Shown here: positions 12,950-24,509 of the stretch, one piece after another
Position numbering within the stretch: the stretch's first letter is position 1
Layout of the letters: every line of letters begins with the position of its first letter
Assembly (NCBI GenBank): GCA_004352715.1
Contig: SCFE01000093.1
Span: forward strand, 1,280,196-1,344,195
From: Hofstenia miamia
Lineage: Eukaryota > Xenacoelomorpha > Acoela
Direction: 5' to 3'
DNA length: 64,000 bases
Notes under the pieces: generated by a model
Told to the model about the DNA's origin: nothing
The model's database searches: none
What the model saw: the letters and a program-made list of their open reading frames with translations, nothing else
Made by a program: the position numbers and the translations under genes

Positions 12950-13150
12950 TCAATGGTTTTCCATGTTAACCCCAAACAACGGATTATGTCTTCAAAATAA
13001 CATGCCGTTTTGTTCACATTTTCATAAAATTTTTGGCAAGTCTATTAAATTTAGGAATTCTCGGATTTGAACACATCTATGCGTAAGTGTGCTTTTCTGT
13101 TATGATGAAAATTTGTCATAAAAATGATTCCTGTGTTTAAATTACATTAA
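12950..13150 (+). repeat. Diverged interspersed repeat, arm 1
   Basis: It contains GGATTTGAACACATCTATG and flanking blocks (CCATGTTAACCCCAAAC, TCATAAAAATGATTCCTGTG) that recur in reverse complement at about 15010-15300. Similarity looks like roughly two-thirds identity by eye. The family is unknown. Confidence 0.45.
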
Positions 13151-15009
13151 AATATTGAATTTTTATACTACGTGATTGGAAGAAAGAAAATTTACAAAAT
13201 CACGTCACATTGCTAATTATGTCGGTGGTTAGACGGGCGATTCTACCAAAATAGACCAACCAAGTCCGTCCGTGCGGACCGTCTGAAAAGTTAGAAGTGC
13301 TTGTCGTAGGAAACAATTCTCTATCCAGTGGTACTTTGAGATTTGACGTATCTATTATTTAGTGAATAATAATTGTTTGAACTATTTTAATACGAATCTT
13401 CACAAATTGTAACAAATTCTTAGGTTGTTTAGGATTAAAAACAATCAATTCAAAGACATGTCACCTACTGTATAAAGGATTATAAAATTAATTCTCCCTT
13501 AAATCTCTTATATATATATATATATATATATAATATATGCGGACTATGTAGAAATTTATTAAAAACTTTGATAAAAAAAGATTAATAAACAGAAATTATG
13601 AACAGCTTTACAAGTTATAAATAAATAAAATACAATTTCGCAACGCATTTGATTGTTCGGACTATCCCAAGTTGTATTTGTCTGCAAAATCAATTATTAA
13701 ACAATTGATTGTTTTGACTATTTGGTAAAGTCTACATTTTCATTTCAAAGTTCTTTTTCAAAGGCAGATCAAATGATCGGTGTAAGCACAGCTTCTACGC
13801 CCATAGATTTAGACAAATCTATTAATTGGTAAACAAGCTAGTTGCATATATTGCCTTTTCCAGATGAACGAAATAATGAGGACAAGGTTTCTCACAAGAT
13901 TTAAACATCAGGCACGCTTTTATTAAAACCTGATCGATTGGAAAATGAGTGCATATTATATTTTATTATTAAAGGCTGTCGGATTTCGTCCACTGAATTT
14001 AGTCAGGATCTAAATTTAGATCATTTCATATGTTTTTGCTTGAGGTATGCTGACGTCTGTATACTAAATATACTTTAGTTTTATCAATGTTTCTGACCAC
14101 TCTCACTGGTATGTTAAATAATATTGTTGGTAGGTTACACTTTGTACAGTTCAATAACCGCTAACAATATTTGATCAAATCGCGTTAAGTCATAATTGCA
14201 CGCATCATCGTTCAATAGTTTAATTTATTGAATGAAGTTAAGGCAGAATAAATAATCCATTTGTAGAAACTTCAATTGAATTTCAGCAACTGCTGCACAG
14301 TTTTCGCGCTGAACACATGTTGCAATCGAAATGAATATACTATAAACGTTTATTTTTAATGCGATATTTACGATTTAGATTGTACTTAGTGAAATACAGA
14401 AACGATCCCGTTTTTCAATATCACATAGAGATATGCATTATTGATAAACTAAAACTTATTATTTAGTATGTAATCATAAAATTATTGCGCTGATTAAATC
14501 GTTAAATGTTAACAATAATTTAGTCTGGGCATCAGTACATGATAATCAAAACAGATTAATCAGTTTAATCGTTAAAGGCAGGATACAACAAGGTGACCTG
14601 ATGCAAAATAAGAATAAAATTGCTACTGCGTGCCCGCACAGGCCCTGAATGGTTTATTCGCAATTGACAGAAAACAAATATGTTCGATTGGTTTTTGCAA
14701 AATCGGATTTTCAGTATTTTACCCTTAAACTGCCTGGGGACATTTTGAAAGTTTTTTAAACGATTATAACTCAAAAATTATTAACGCTATTCTCAATCTG
14801 AAAGCACCATGTGATAGACCTCGAACTCAATGGGCTTGGGATATCTTTAGACATATCAAGAAACACTGTTTGGGGCTTACATGGCCTCTAAACTTTCTAA
14901 ATACATTAACATTAGGTATTAGAAAATTTAATTTGAAAAAAGTTGTTAACTATAGCCACAACAATACTCTTTAGCTGAGGTTTTCAGCATTGCATTAAAA
15001 TCTGTTTCC

Positions 15010-15300
15010 CAATATACCTGCCCATATCTGACGATTTTCAAATTTGGTAATAGACATGGAGAAAATTCCATGTGAATGTGAAAAACCGGTTTGTCCTTTA
15101 TAATGTTACTATACTTCAAGCACAGGAATAATTTTATGGCAAACTTTCAAAATAACATGGAAGTACTCTAACCCATAGATGTGTTCAAATCCCAGGATTC
15201 CTAATCGGTTCGGAGAAAATTGTTTGAGAATGTGCACGAAACGGTTGGTAACTTTAACGTCACAATATGATGTTTGGGATCAATTTGACATTAAGAGTTT
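15010..15300 (-). repeat. Diverged interspersed repeat, arm 2 (inverted relative to arm 1)
   Basis: CATAGATGTGTTCAAATCCC and neighbouring blocks match arm 1 at 12950-13150 in reverse complement. The two copies are about 2 kb apart in opposite orientation, either two insertions of one family or ends of a larger decayed element. Confidence 0.45.
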
Positions 15301-16848
15301 TTCATTAACCATAAATGATTTAAAAACTTTGCAATTTGCTGTATTATTTTAGTTTTCATTAATTGTTTACAAGTTAGAAATCTAGTGATTACATTACAAT
15401 ATATATGTTAGCTTAATATAGTCGGAAATAGTATATACTATGTAATCTAGATATTGTAAAATTTTTTACCAGATTGGTATTTTACCAGGTTAAATCAGGT
15501 TAAAATCAGGACATGCTATATATGTTTACAGGTTAAAACAGGACAGGTTATTCGTTATTTACCTAACAACTCCCACCTCTCTCGAATGTGCACAAATCAC
15601 TAAGTAGTTAAATCAGAGTGTAAATATTAAGAACGCTGTGTTACTTATAATGTTGAAAAGAGATCTTTTTCTTTACTTTATAAAAACTTTATGATTTAAC
15701 GACTGCTCTACTATTAATAAAGTAATCTTTAATAGTGTAGTGCTATTATGCGGCGTTGTTAAGAACATATCTGTTAAAGAGGCGAATTCTGATACTTTAA
15801 TAAATCAAAAATGACGAGTTTACATTATAATGTTTCACAGTTTATCAAATGTAAACAGAATATAATATTTGTACACAAATTATAAATTATCACAGTAAAT
15901 TTCCATATTCAATTGAAAAGCTAACTCTAACACTCGTAAACACTTTCGAAAATTATGGTAGAAGTCTATATTGAGATGCAAAAATTATATGGAACGGCAT
16001 TGAAAGGTACATAGGTATTAGAAATTAGCTCTGAAATGTGTTAAATGAGCGGGTTACGGGCCTAATTTAAACAATATAGTATTGAAGCAGTGCAGTCAGA
16101 CTGTGTATAAGAATGTTCTAGACATCTGCAATAACACCCGATACATTTGAAATTATATATATATATATATATATATATGAAAATGAGAGATTCTTTTGAC
16201 TAAATATGTTTGAATTTGGAATATAAAATCTTATTATCGACGCGTTTCGATCGACATTCAAATATGTCATTTTCAAGTTAATATATATATGGATGTATAT
16301 ACACAACTCTCATGTAATGTAAAGTCGTTCCTTCAACTATAAGTACATATAATAAGGTCAGTTCCACTAAAGTTTTAATCAACCAAGGAGTTTTTGGAAA
16401 TATAATTTTCAGTTAAGTTTGCACTGGGCTTAAGTTCAAAATTTCTTGCAGAAGCAATAAACTTAAAGGACAGTGGACTATTGTACAAAGGATGATTAAT
16501 CACTCTTTCTATCGACATTCTCTATAATTTCAAAACTTAAATGTAAGTCAGACCAGGTCTCTAAAATGGTCATGATATCTTCGCCAAACACCAAGTTCAA
16601 CTAATATATTTTGACACAGCCCAACCCAAATTCTTTTGAGTTTTTAGTGTAGTTGACCTACACCAAGTTGTGTCAAAATTGACCCAAATATGACCCAACT
16701 ATAGTTTCACTTTTCTTTAGAGGTTTTGCCTCATGACAATTCTGTATCGATATTTTGAGAAGGAAACGCATATAAAATCTATGGAAAAACAGAAATATAT
16801 AAATAGTACTAAGATGTAAGTGTTTTATACTGAAATCTGAAAATTTAA

Positions 16849-17081
16849 ACACAAACAATATATAATTCTCCTGCAAACATGTCTTTCAATCTTTCAATCT
16901 TGATCAACGTCATTTTAAAATATTGACCCAACCAAACCCATTTATACATGATTTNNNNNNNNNNNNNNNNNNNNNACACAAACAATATATAATTCTCCTG
17001 CAAACATGTCTTTCAATCTTTCAATCATGATCAACGTCATTTTAAAATATTGACCCAACCAAACCCATTTATACATGATTT
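16849..17081. repeat. 106-bp direct duplication around a 21-N gap
   Basis: 16849-16954 and 16976-17081 are identical except for one base (TCTTGATC versus TCATGATC). The gap at 16955-16975 sits exactly between them. This is most simply an unmerged contig overlap. Confidence 0.85.
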
Positions 17082-17523
17082 TATATATTTTGTCATTTGA
17101 TTTACCCCAAAAAAAAGGGAAAATTAGCAAGAAATGTAACCAAACCTATTTACTGCTCGGAACCAAATTATAAGCTATATTTCTATCACAACAACAATAT
17201 TACTAGTTATTCAACAATTTTACGGCTACCTAATCGTTAAAATGGCATGAATAACTTTAAAATTGGCCTTTTATTATTTTGATTATGGAATATATCGCGT
17301 GACGGTTATTGCCCGCCATATAGTTCTTAGAATTACATTATAGGAGAGCGCACTTGACTCACCTTTATGGACTCTCGTTAAATGATTTATCACTTGTAAT
17401 TATTTTCTAGTTTCCACACTCGTCTGTTGAATATTCCACATGAATTTTAAATAATCTCGCTCGCAAAAATTTGCCAGACGAATTGAGGACATTTTTAGAC
17501 AATGCACGTTGATTTCACAGGAG

Positions 17524-19015
17524 TGAAATGATATCGTAGCTGAACTCTATTATAATGCAAGCTATTTTCATTTTCTTGCTAGAACGCATTGTTCTTTTAA
17601 TACTGACAGTAAATTAATGTCTGGTTGTTATAGTGTTAAACAGTTAATTGTTGTGTAAAACATTTTTTGTTACAGGTTTATGAAGCCGTCGTGCCATATA
17701 CCTTTTATTCGTAGAAATCAGTTTTCGTGTAAATTTGTGTGTTTTCTGGTTTATATAAAAGCAAAACACCAAATTAGAGTGAAATCAATGTATTCAGAAT
17801 GTAACGCAATTTTCACAATTTTTTCCAGTTTTTGGATACAATTTTTATTCGATTAGTACATCGTATATTACATGTTGATATATGCAAGGAATAATTGTTG
17901 AACTTGTGCAAAAATCGATACTGTAACTGTAAACTTCATGTATGTTTTGGAAAAACACTACAAGAATAACTTTTGAAAAACACTCTTCTTTATACCCGCA
18001 ACCATAACCCAGAGTCAGATATGTGCTCCGTACATATATAGATTAAATTAATAGGTTTTATCAATATGGAGTTTACTGAATTATTCTTCGCATGATTCTT
18101 TTCAATCTATCAGAAACTTACAAGATTTATTTTTGTTGCATACAAAAAAATGTTGGATTTAACATTGTTTGAATTTTCTGAAACTTTAGTATCTAATTAC
18201 ATCTAGATGAAACATTCCGCTTTGCGATTTGGTACGAGTAAAGAGTAAAATTTCAAACGGGGAATTCGAGTATATTCAAACTGTTAAAGTAGCATCCCGA
18301 TTTAAAACGCAAAATATTATATTTACAATAGATTTGTGCCCATTTTGAACCGGTCATCGTTCGGTACGTTTGTGATGTTTGTGCGTTTGTTAGCATAATA
18401 CATGTTTGCAAACATGCTTAATATCTTTTAACCACACATCAATGTATGCGATTGATTAGCTGCTTGTTTGACATCAAAAGATTTCATGCTTGGCAAATGC
18501 AGTTCACTAAAATCCTTAGACAAATTATTCAATTTATTATGATAATGCAGGAGCGGATACATAAATATTTTTATGTGAGACAACGTTCATATCATGGATA
18601 ACATGCATATTTGCGTTCTAAAAAATTTCTGTTCGTAATTTTGTATTGCACCATTTTAATGAATTTTTCTTATTGTAAAGGGGGTCGGGTTTCTTCGCCC
18701 CCTATGTATGCTTCACTATGACAATCCCATTCGATATTGTTAATAAACAATTACATCCATTATATATATTTCACACAACGTTCAGAGAATTAAGCAGATT
18801 TAGACATCTATGAAGATTTTATTCTTCATTAGTAAGAACAAGAGTCATTTCAAAAATGCTTTGCAATTCCTGTAAATTTTCAAATAATATTTCAAAGGAT
18901 TAGTTTTTCTGCCCAGTAATCAGAACTTTAGGCCAGTTTTGAACAGTGAAGTAAATGTTTTGTATTTTGAATAACAAGATTTAGCAGCAAAGGAGAACTT
19001 TAATACAGTTAAAAT

Positions 19016-19020
<5 letters not shown>
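17524..19020 (+). repeat. 1.5-kb duplicated block, copy 1
   Basis: Nearly identical to 25510-27003, including low-complexity parts. By eye the differences are a 3-base indel (CATTGTTCTTTTAAT versus CATTGTTTTAAT) and one substitution (TTTACTGAATT versus TTTACTAAATT). Both copies end in the same TA microsatellite, after which they differ. No coding capacity. It is either a haplotype duplication in the assembly or a very recent segmental duplication. Confidence 0.9.
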
Positions 19021-19052
<32 letters not shown>

Positions 19053-20160
19053 GCTGTGGCTTTGGCAGAAAATTATCATGTGATGTTTTATCATTTTTTA
19101 TCATGTAGTGCAGTATGGTACATCATTAAGTTTTTTTCACACTCTCCATAGCGTATTGTACATCCTTGTATTGAACACCCAATTGAGTATGCAATTTGGC
19201 CAGTCAGGACATTATTCTCTATAAATACATAACAGAAAATATAAGAAAACGTAAAAGGCCTTCAATCTTTTCCAATTTGACACACAATAAAGTATTTTCT
19301 TTAACACATACAGCAGTCTGCAACACAGTATATAATCAATATGCTCTTTTGACCCCAAGCAATGTCCAGCTATCATTAAGAAAATTGCAAGTTACTAAAA
19401 TTTAGCTTTTAACAGAGATGTTATGCTAACAAATGTGCATGAATGCAGCTCAAGCTTATCCTAACATAATTGTTCAAGCTTAAACTGATTATTGTTGTTC
19501 CACATTGCATTTGAATTTTCTTTTTGTTAATCCTCGTAATCAACAAGGCCAATTTAGTGCTAAACTTGGATTAAGTTACTGGAGAAATTTACGAAATAGA
19601 TGGCATGAAAGCTTCAATTATTGAAAGTACTTAGTTGATGACGGGGACTATCCAGTTGAAGATTCAAAATGCATTGTTTTGTGGTGATAGAGTATTTTGC
19701 CAGAGTTCCGGGTATGCGTTGACATTTAGTGTTAAATAGAAATACTTATGTTCAGCTTTATAGTCGCCAATCTTGAAATTCTGCACCATAGTGTTTCGTT
19801 TTCCAATGCAAAGTAAGCTGTGTACTATGCTACAATAAGAAAGAATGAATGTTGATGCTAAGCAATCTATTCTAGTACTGTTGCAAGTTTAGTGCTTTAC
19901 CTATTTAATTTCAGTGCTTATAATTGTATAATTACCAAAATTCAAATAATAAAACTTTTCCAAAATAACTTGTTGGCAAGCAATATGCCTTAAGGGTACG
20001 ATTGCATTCAAAATCATATGCAGAACAAATTTATTTTCCAAAAAAATTACAAAAAATTATGGTGTTTTTTATGTTTTATCATGAGAAATTCATCAATCAT
20101 CTTTTTCATGTCATGCCATGCTTATCATGCTAATTATCATATAGTGACACACCTCTAATT

Positions 20161-20165
<5 letters not shown>

Positions 20166-20196
<31 letters not shown>
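20166..20196. repeat. (TA)n microsatellite at the Tc1 left edge
   Basis: A TA run directly abuts the Tc1 element; a shorter TA run follows the right end at 21784. Insertion into a TA microsatellite fits Tc1 target preference. Confidence 0.85.
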
Positions 20197-20199
<3 letters not shown>

Positions 20200-21783
20200 T
20201 ACCGGTATTAAAAGTTCGGACAGTACCAGTATTTGTCATGAACATAGACCAACGATGCGTGGCATCAACCAATCACGTGCCTAGGCCTACTATGCTTCGT
20301 TTTAGGCTAGTGAACGCCAATTAGCTCTGATCGCACTGTCCTTTGATGACCACTACATGCAAATTTGCTTGCCGTGCTCAATTTTGAGCGGTCAAAAGAG
20401 TTCGGGCAGTTGGAAAAATCCGTGTTAGATGTATATTAAATGAACAATACTGACAAATCACTGTTCCACAAACATAATAGCACCTTGCAACCCAAATTAA
20501 TAAGCAATTGGGGTACCCTTCACATGCAAAACTTTTTCCATGCGCTTGGGCAGATATTCAAATAGTTTTTTGGTGTAATTGTCAGGAATTTCATAAAACT
20601 TTGTTTCGATTGCCTCCCACAGCTCATTCATGTTTTTAGGCTGAGTTTCAGAAATTTTCGATTACATTTAGATCTGGGCTTTATCCATGCCATTTTCCTA
20701 GAACTGAAATAATACTTTCTTCCAGGAATTCCTTTGTTACAAGCGATCTGTGTGCAGGAGCTTCACTTGTTTAAATACTGTGTCTCCCCCAATGTAAGGT
20801 AGTAAATTTTCACGCAAAATTTCGATATAAACTCGACTATTCACACTTGAGTCCACTTTTGCGACTTTCCTCAGACCGGTGCTTGATATTAAACCCAGAC
20901 CATCAGTGAACCTCCACCAAATTTCACCGTTTTCTGGGTATATTTCGGCTTAATATAATTTTCTGTTCCAGGATGTCTCCGTACGAACTGACGCCGGCTA
21001 GAAGAGTTCAAATTTCGATTCGTTAGAAAAAATAACCTGACTCCAGAATTCAGCAGATTTCTGGCTGTGAATGCGGGTGAATTTAAGTCGACGAAGTCGT
21101 TGGCTGTTCGTAAGAAAAGGTTTTTCGCCGCCACTCTACCAGATAAACCATATTTTTGCAAAATTGGACGGACGGTGCGTACTTTTATGACATTGCCATC
21201 TGTCCAATTTCGTTTCAATTGCCCCGCAGTCAAGTGAGGGTTTGCTTTGCATAGCCGAATTAGTGATCTTCTGAATGTTTCCGACGTCTTTTTAGGTTGC
21301 CCTGGACGGTGTTTTGGTGTAATACTGCCGGTACTTTTAAAATGTGAAATAATATCCGTGACAGTCAATTTAGAGGTTCCAGTAGCCGTGGAAATTCAAT
21401 GCACAGACATATCCTTCTGATGGTGTTTGAAAATCAACTTGCGAATATCCTCAGGCGTCGTTTTTCCAGGCTTTGGTGCTCAGAAATAATCTGAAAAGTG
21501 CAGGTAAAGTAATAACAAACGACTAAAATGCGAGTTTTGGGTGCAATGATAAGCATTAACGAGGTGAAGTAACCATCCGAATACTATTGACCGCTCCAAA
21601 TTGAACACAGTAAGCAAATTCGCATTTATTGGTCATGAAAGGGCGGCAAATCAAAGTTCATTGGCGTTCAGTAACATATCGGGAAGCATACTACGCCTAG
21701 ACACCTGATTGGTTGATCATGCGCATTGCTGCTTATGCTTGTGCCAAGCATTGCCACTGTCCGCACAATTAATGCCGGTACTG
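20197..21783 (-). mobile_element. Tc1-like transposon with long inverted repeats, degenerate
   Basis: The element spans 1587 bp, the usual Tc1 size, and is flanked by TA on both sides. It starts CAGTACCGGTATTAAAAGTT and its right end in reverse complement starts CAGTACCGGCATTAATTGTG. Similarity continues inward for about 210 bases at each end (both contain CAACCAATCA...CTAGGC and GAGCGGTCAA), giving the long inverted-repeat structure known for IR/DR-type Tc1 elements. The transposase runs on the - strand and is broken. Confidence 0.85.
20497..21478 (-). pseudogene. Tc1-family transposase pseudogene
   Basis: The longest intact frame (20889-21368) reads as a Tc1 N-terminal region: a helix-turn-helix part (DIISHFKSTGSITPKHRPGQ), a second DNA-binding region, then VKFGGGSLMVWV of the DDE core. 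A stop interrupts the frame upstream (MSVH*). The segment around the second catalytic acidic residue is frameshifted; in the adjacent frame it reads IFSNESKFELF, with Asn where the family has Asp. Further stops follow, but a C-terminal region ending KVLHVKGTPIAY is still readable to 20497. The gene cannot make an active transposase. Confidence 0.85.
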
Positions 21784-21987
21784 TATATATATATATATTT
21801 GTGCATAACGCTCATGAAATGATTTAGGAGGCTTATCTACATCAGAGTTGTAACCGGGCCGGGCTTGGGCTAAAAAACTAAGAATGAAACGTTATGAAAT
21901 TTCTGCACAACGAGTATATAATTGTTCAACATGTTATTAATAAATATACATTCTTACTCTTCCATTGCAATATTACATCAACTAATA

Positions 21988-22044
21988 CAGGGTGGCCACA
22001 AAGTCACGCACCAATATTAATGAAAAAAGTTATAGTAGTAATAT
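21988..22044 (+). mobile_element. Mariner left-end fragment at an assembly join
   Basis: CAGGGTGGCCACAAAGTC and the following 35 bases match the left end of the element at 22526, stopping at a single N (22045). It is either a second truncated copy or a misjoined contig end. Confidence 0.7.
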
Positions 22045-22525
22045 NGGGTTCTATCCCGACGCGTTTGGGCCAGTGTCTTGAAAACGAAGGGAAATTTGTG
22101 GAGAAATGGACTGGGATTGAATAGGCAAGACAAAGACGCAACAGACTCATATTTTCTTATATTATTTTGTTTGCTCAATGCTAAAAATCTATTATCTCAG
22201 CGGCCACTTTTTTTGAACCAAGGTATACAATGGAGTGAGAAATTTCTTAGAGGAAATAGCTGTCTTATGGGAGTTTTTGATGGAAATACAAAAGAAAACC
22301 AAATTCGAAAATACGTTTTTGATTAAACTAACTACTATGAAGGTAATATATATATGAATTTAGGTTTTTAAGGTTATGTACATCATGTATAAGGAACATT
22401 TTCTATTTATAATTTGTATTTTTTTACCATAATTATCTCGATCAGACGAATAACATTGAATTTGTTTATTAGAAACATTGCATTAGTTTACAGGAAATAG
22501 CATAACAGAAATAGAACTGAAAATA

Positions 22526-23109
22526 CAGGGTGGCCACAATGTCGCACACCAATATTAATGAAAAAAGTTATAGTAGTAACATTTAATCAAATTCAAAGTT
22601 CTTTACAAGTCTTAAAAATGCTCGATATGTTCGCCGTTTGCAGCTATGCATTAGGCAATACGAACTTCAAAGTTCCTGTAGACACGATTCAGTAAGGGTG
22701 AAACTTTTCTGCTTTGAGGATCTTCTGCATCGTTGAACGAGGAATACCAATTTCACCTGCAGCCCTTTGCAATGACTTCCTGGGACTACTTGCAATTTTT
22801 CCCAACACTTGTGTAAGTGTCTCCGCAGATAAACCTGGACGCCCAATTCGCTTTTTGTCAACGACACTACCAGTTTCTCTGAATTTGTTGATTAAGCGAC
22901 CGACAGAAGTGTGTGACACATTTTCATAAGGATGGTTTCTGTTGAATTGCTCAGCAATACTTCTGTTGGTTGCACTATCACCACCTGATAATAAAATTAT
23001 TTCTATGCGATGCTCTGTAGTCAATGGCATGTGTGATCTGAAATAAAAAATAAAAATTATATTAACAAAAAAAATATTAACATTGGTGCGCGACTTTGTG
23101 GCAACACTG
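22526..23109 (-). mobile_element. Mariner-like element, internal-deletion derivative
   Basis: 584 bp between TA dinucleotides. Left end CAGGGTGGCCACAATGTC and reverse-complemented right end CAGTGTTGCCACAAAGTC form inverted repeats of about 33 bp that continue into GCACACCAATATTAA. It encodes only the first part of a transposase followed almost directly by remnants of its C-terminus, so the catalytic core has been deleted. Confidence 0.85.
22689..23030 (-). pseudogene. Mariner transposase N-terminal domain (truncated)
   Basis: The 113-residue frame carries a paired helix-turn-helix region: first helix group EHRIEIILLSGGDSATNRSI, hinge RETGSVVDKKRIGRPG, second group SPRKSLQRAAGEIGIPRST. It stops right after KFHPY. 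This arrangement is typical of mariner-type transposases with a GSV.DKKR.GRP hinge. Past the stop, NFEVRIA*CIAANGEHIEHF resembles the usual C-terminal end, showing that the whole DDE core is missing. It might still bind the element's inverted repeats, which is inference. Confidence 0.8.
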
Positions 23110-23753
23110 TATATTTAATTGACTAATTATACATAAAAAAGTAAATCCACGACTACAAAATTGCAATTGTCTGAAAAAACAAAAATTGCCTTAGAAAATA
23201 TCAAGCGACAATCAATTCCATTTATTTACAAAAAATCTTATAATGATTTTGGATATGACGGGCCTGGGCCTAAATTTTACTAATCGAAATGGCTGGGCTT
23301 GGATAATGGCTTAAAAAGCCAGGGGAAGAAATCGCAGGCAGTTTCTACTCTGATCTACATATCAAAAAAAATTAATGTGCGTTGCTGAAGGTATAGACAT
23401 TGAACCTAATGTTTATCTGAACATTAGGATTGAAGCCAATTGAAAAAAATCATTAAGAAAATTGAAATTTTCAATGAAAATTTTCTTAATAATTTCAACT
23501 GCTGTAGTGCAAATTTCCAACATTACCTTCAAGTACTTTGAGAAATAGATGTGCTCATGCCTCATGGCTTCCAAATTTCCTAATAGAGAATAAAATTTTA
23601 TAAATGAATAAAAACGGTTTCTCTTAAATTGACATCAGGCTGTTTAAGGTTAAGCAAGATTTTTAAAAAAAATAATATTTACATCTATATAGTGAACTTC
23701 TAAAGCAATAAAAGCGTTGTGAAGCGCAAAAAAGAGGATGCGGACATACGATG

Positions 23754-24283
23754 TTTTTGAGTTATCTCCCCCTATCAAATAATTGCAAAAAAAATTTAGT
23801 TTATCCAAGTAACAACTACAGTCTTAACCGTAAGCACAACCCATCCTTTACACTAGCCCAAACCACAACCCTAACCCTAAACTAAGCCAACCCACAACTT
23901 AGTCCTAACCCTAATCCAAACCATACCCCAAACATTATGCAAAACGAATATGAAATTTATTATTAATATCAGTAATTTCCAATATGATTTAAGAAATAAA
24001 CATAACATACTACTATAAATATGCTAATTCGTGGTTCAACCACGCGCTTTTGTTTGTTTACAAAGCAATTATAAGATTTGGCAATATTTATTCAATCAAC
24101 ACAGCGCTTTTCCCGAACATCTTTTCATTTTGTTTCAAAGCGTTCTTTGTATGGATAGAGTTAGGTTTGGAGTTGGGTTTGTGGTTTGGGACATCGTTTC
24201 GGTTAGGGTTAGGGTTATTGTTATTATTAGCTGATAAATTAGCAATTTTTGCAATTATTTGGGTGGGAGATATAACAAAAAAG
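23754..24283. mobile_element. Foldback element with telomere-like arms, copy A
   Basis: The left end TTTTTGAGTTATCTCCCCC and the reverse complement of the right end, TTTTTTGTTATATCTCCC, begin inverted repeats of about 60 bases that continue through AAATAATTGCAAAA. Just inside are degenerate CCCTAA-like units on the left (23824-23940) and TTAGGG-like units on the right (24155-24220), mirror images of each other. The centre holds unique AT-rich DNA. A second copy with the same layout is at 54696-55348. No protein-coding capacity. Confidence 0.7.
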
Positions 24284-24394
24284 TACCGAACATACAATAT
24301 ATACTATACACCATTGAAGAGGTTGTATTTGTTTTAATGTAAACAAGTTCAACTAGTAGCAGATATTCTAAACTCAAACAATGCATACCTTTGG

Positions 24395-24439
24395 TAGAGG
24401 TGGCGGTGGTGGGTCTGGTGGTGGCGGTGGTGGTGGTGA
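24395..24439. repeat. (GGT)n-rich microsatellite
   Basis: GGTGGCGGTGGTGGGTCTGG and further GGT units. It gives a Gly-rich frame on paper but has no other sign of a gene. Confidence 0.8.
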
Positions 24440-24509
24440 AATACACAATAAATATTTTCAACATCATACTAGTTTGCATCACGCCTGCTTACAATATATA
24501 TATATATAT

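Larger units (their letters stand above)
8810..20165. other. Intronic DNA without recognisable genes
   Basis: AT-rich intron containing TA microsatellites near 10811, 11277, 13511, 16157 and 19018, a duplicated gap at 16849-17081 and the 1.5-kb duplicated block at 17524-19020. Two diverged repeats lie in opposite orientation at about 12950-13150 and 15010-15300. Related 45-base patches occur at about 11668 and 13202. No open frame longer than about 80 codons looks like protein. Confidence 0.6.
21843..23352. mobile_element. hAT-type element, 1.5 kb, carrying a nested mariner insertion
   Basis: The outer ends are CAGAGTTGTAACCGGGCC and GGCAGTTTCTACTCTG. The 8-mer ATCTACAT flanks both (21835-21842 and 23353-23360), a perfect hAT-type TSD. 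Both ends carry GC-rich GGGCCGGGCTTGGGC / GGGCCTGGGCC motifs. The mariner derivative at 22526-23109 lies inside it, and a single N at 22045 marks an assembly join. No hAT transposase frame was found, so it is probably non-autonomous. Confidence 0.75.

Noticed and set aside
23824-23940. Internal telomere or chromosome-fusion scar
   Set aside because: Units are degenerate, mirrored by TTAGGG-like units 200 bases away, and the same layout recurs at 54.7-55.3 kb, so they belong to a foldback element.
24395-24439. Gly-rich coding start (GGGGGSGGGGGGG)
   Set aside because: It is a GGT microsatellite that runs into the gap; no other gene signal.
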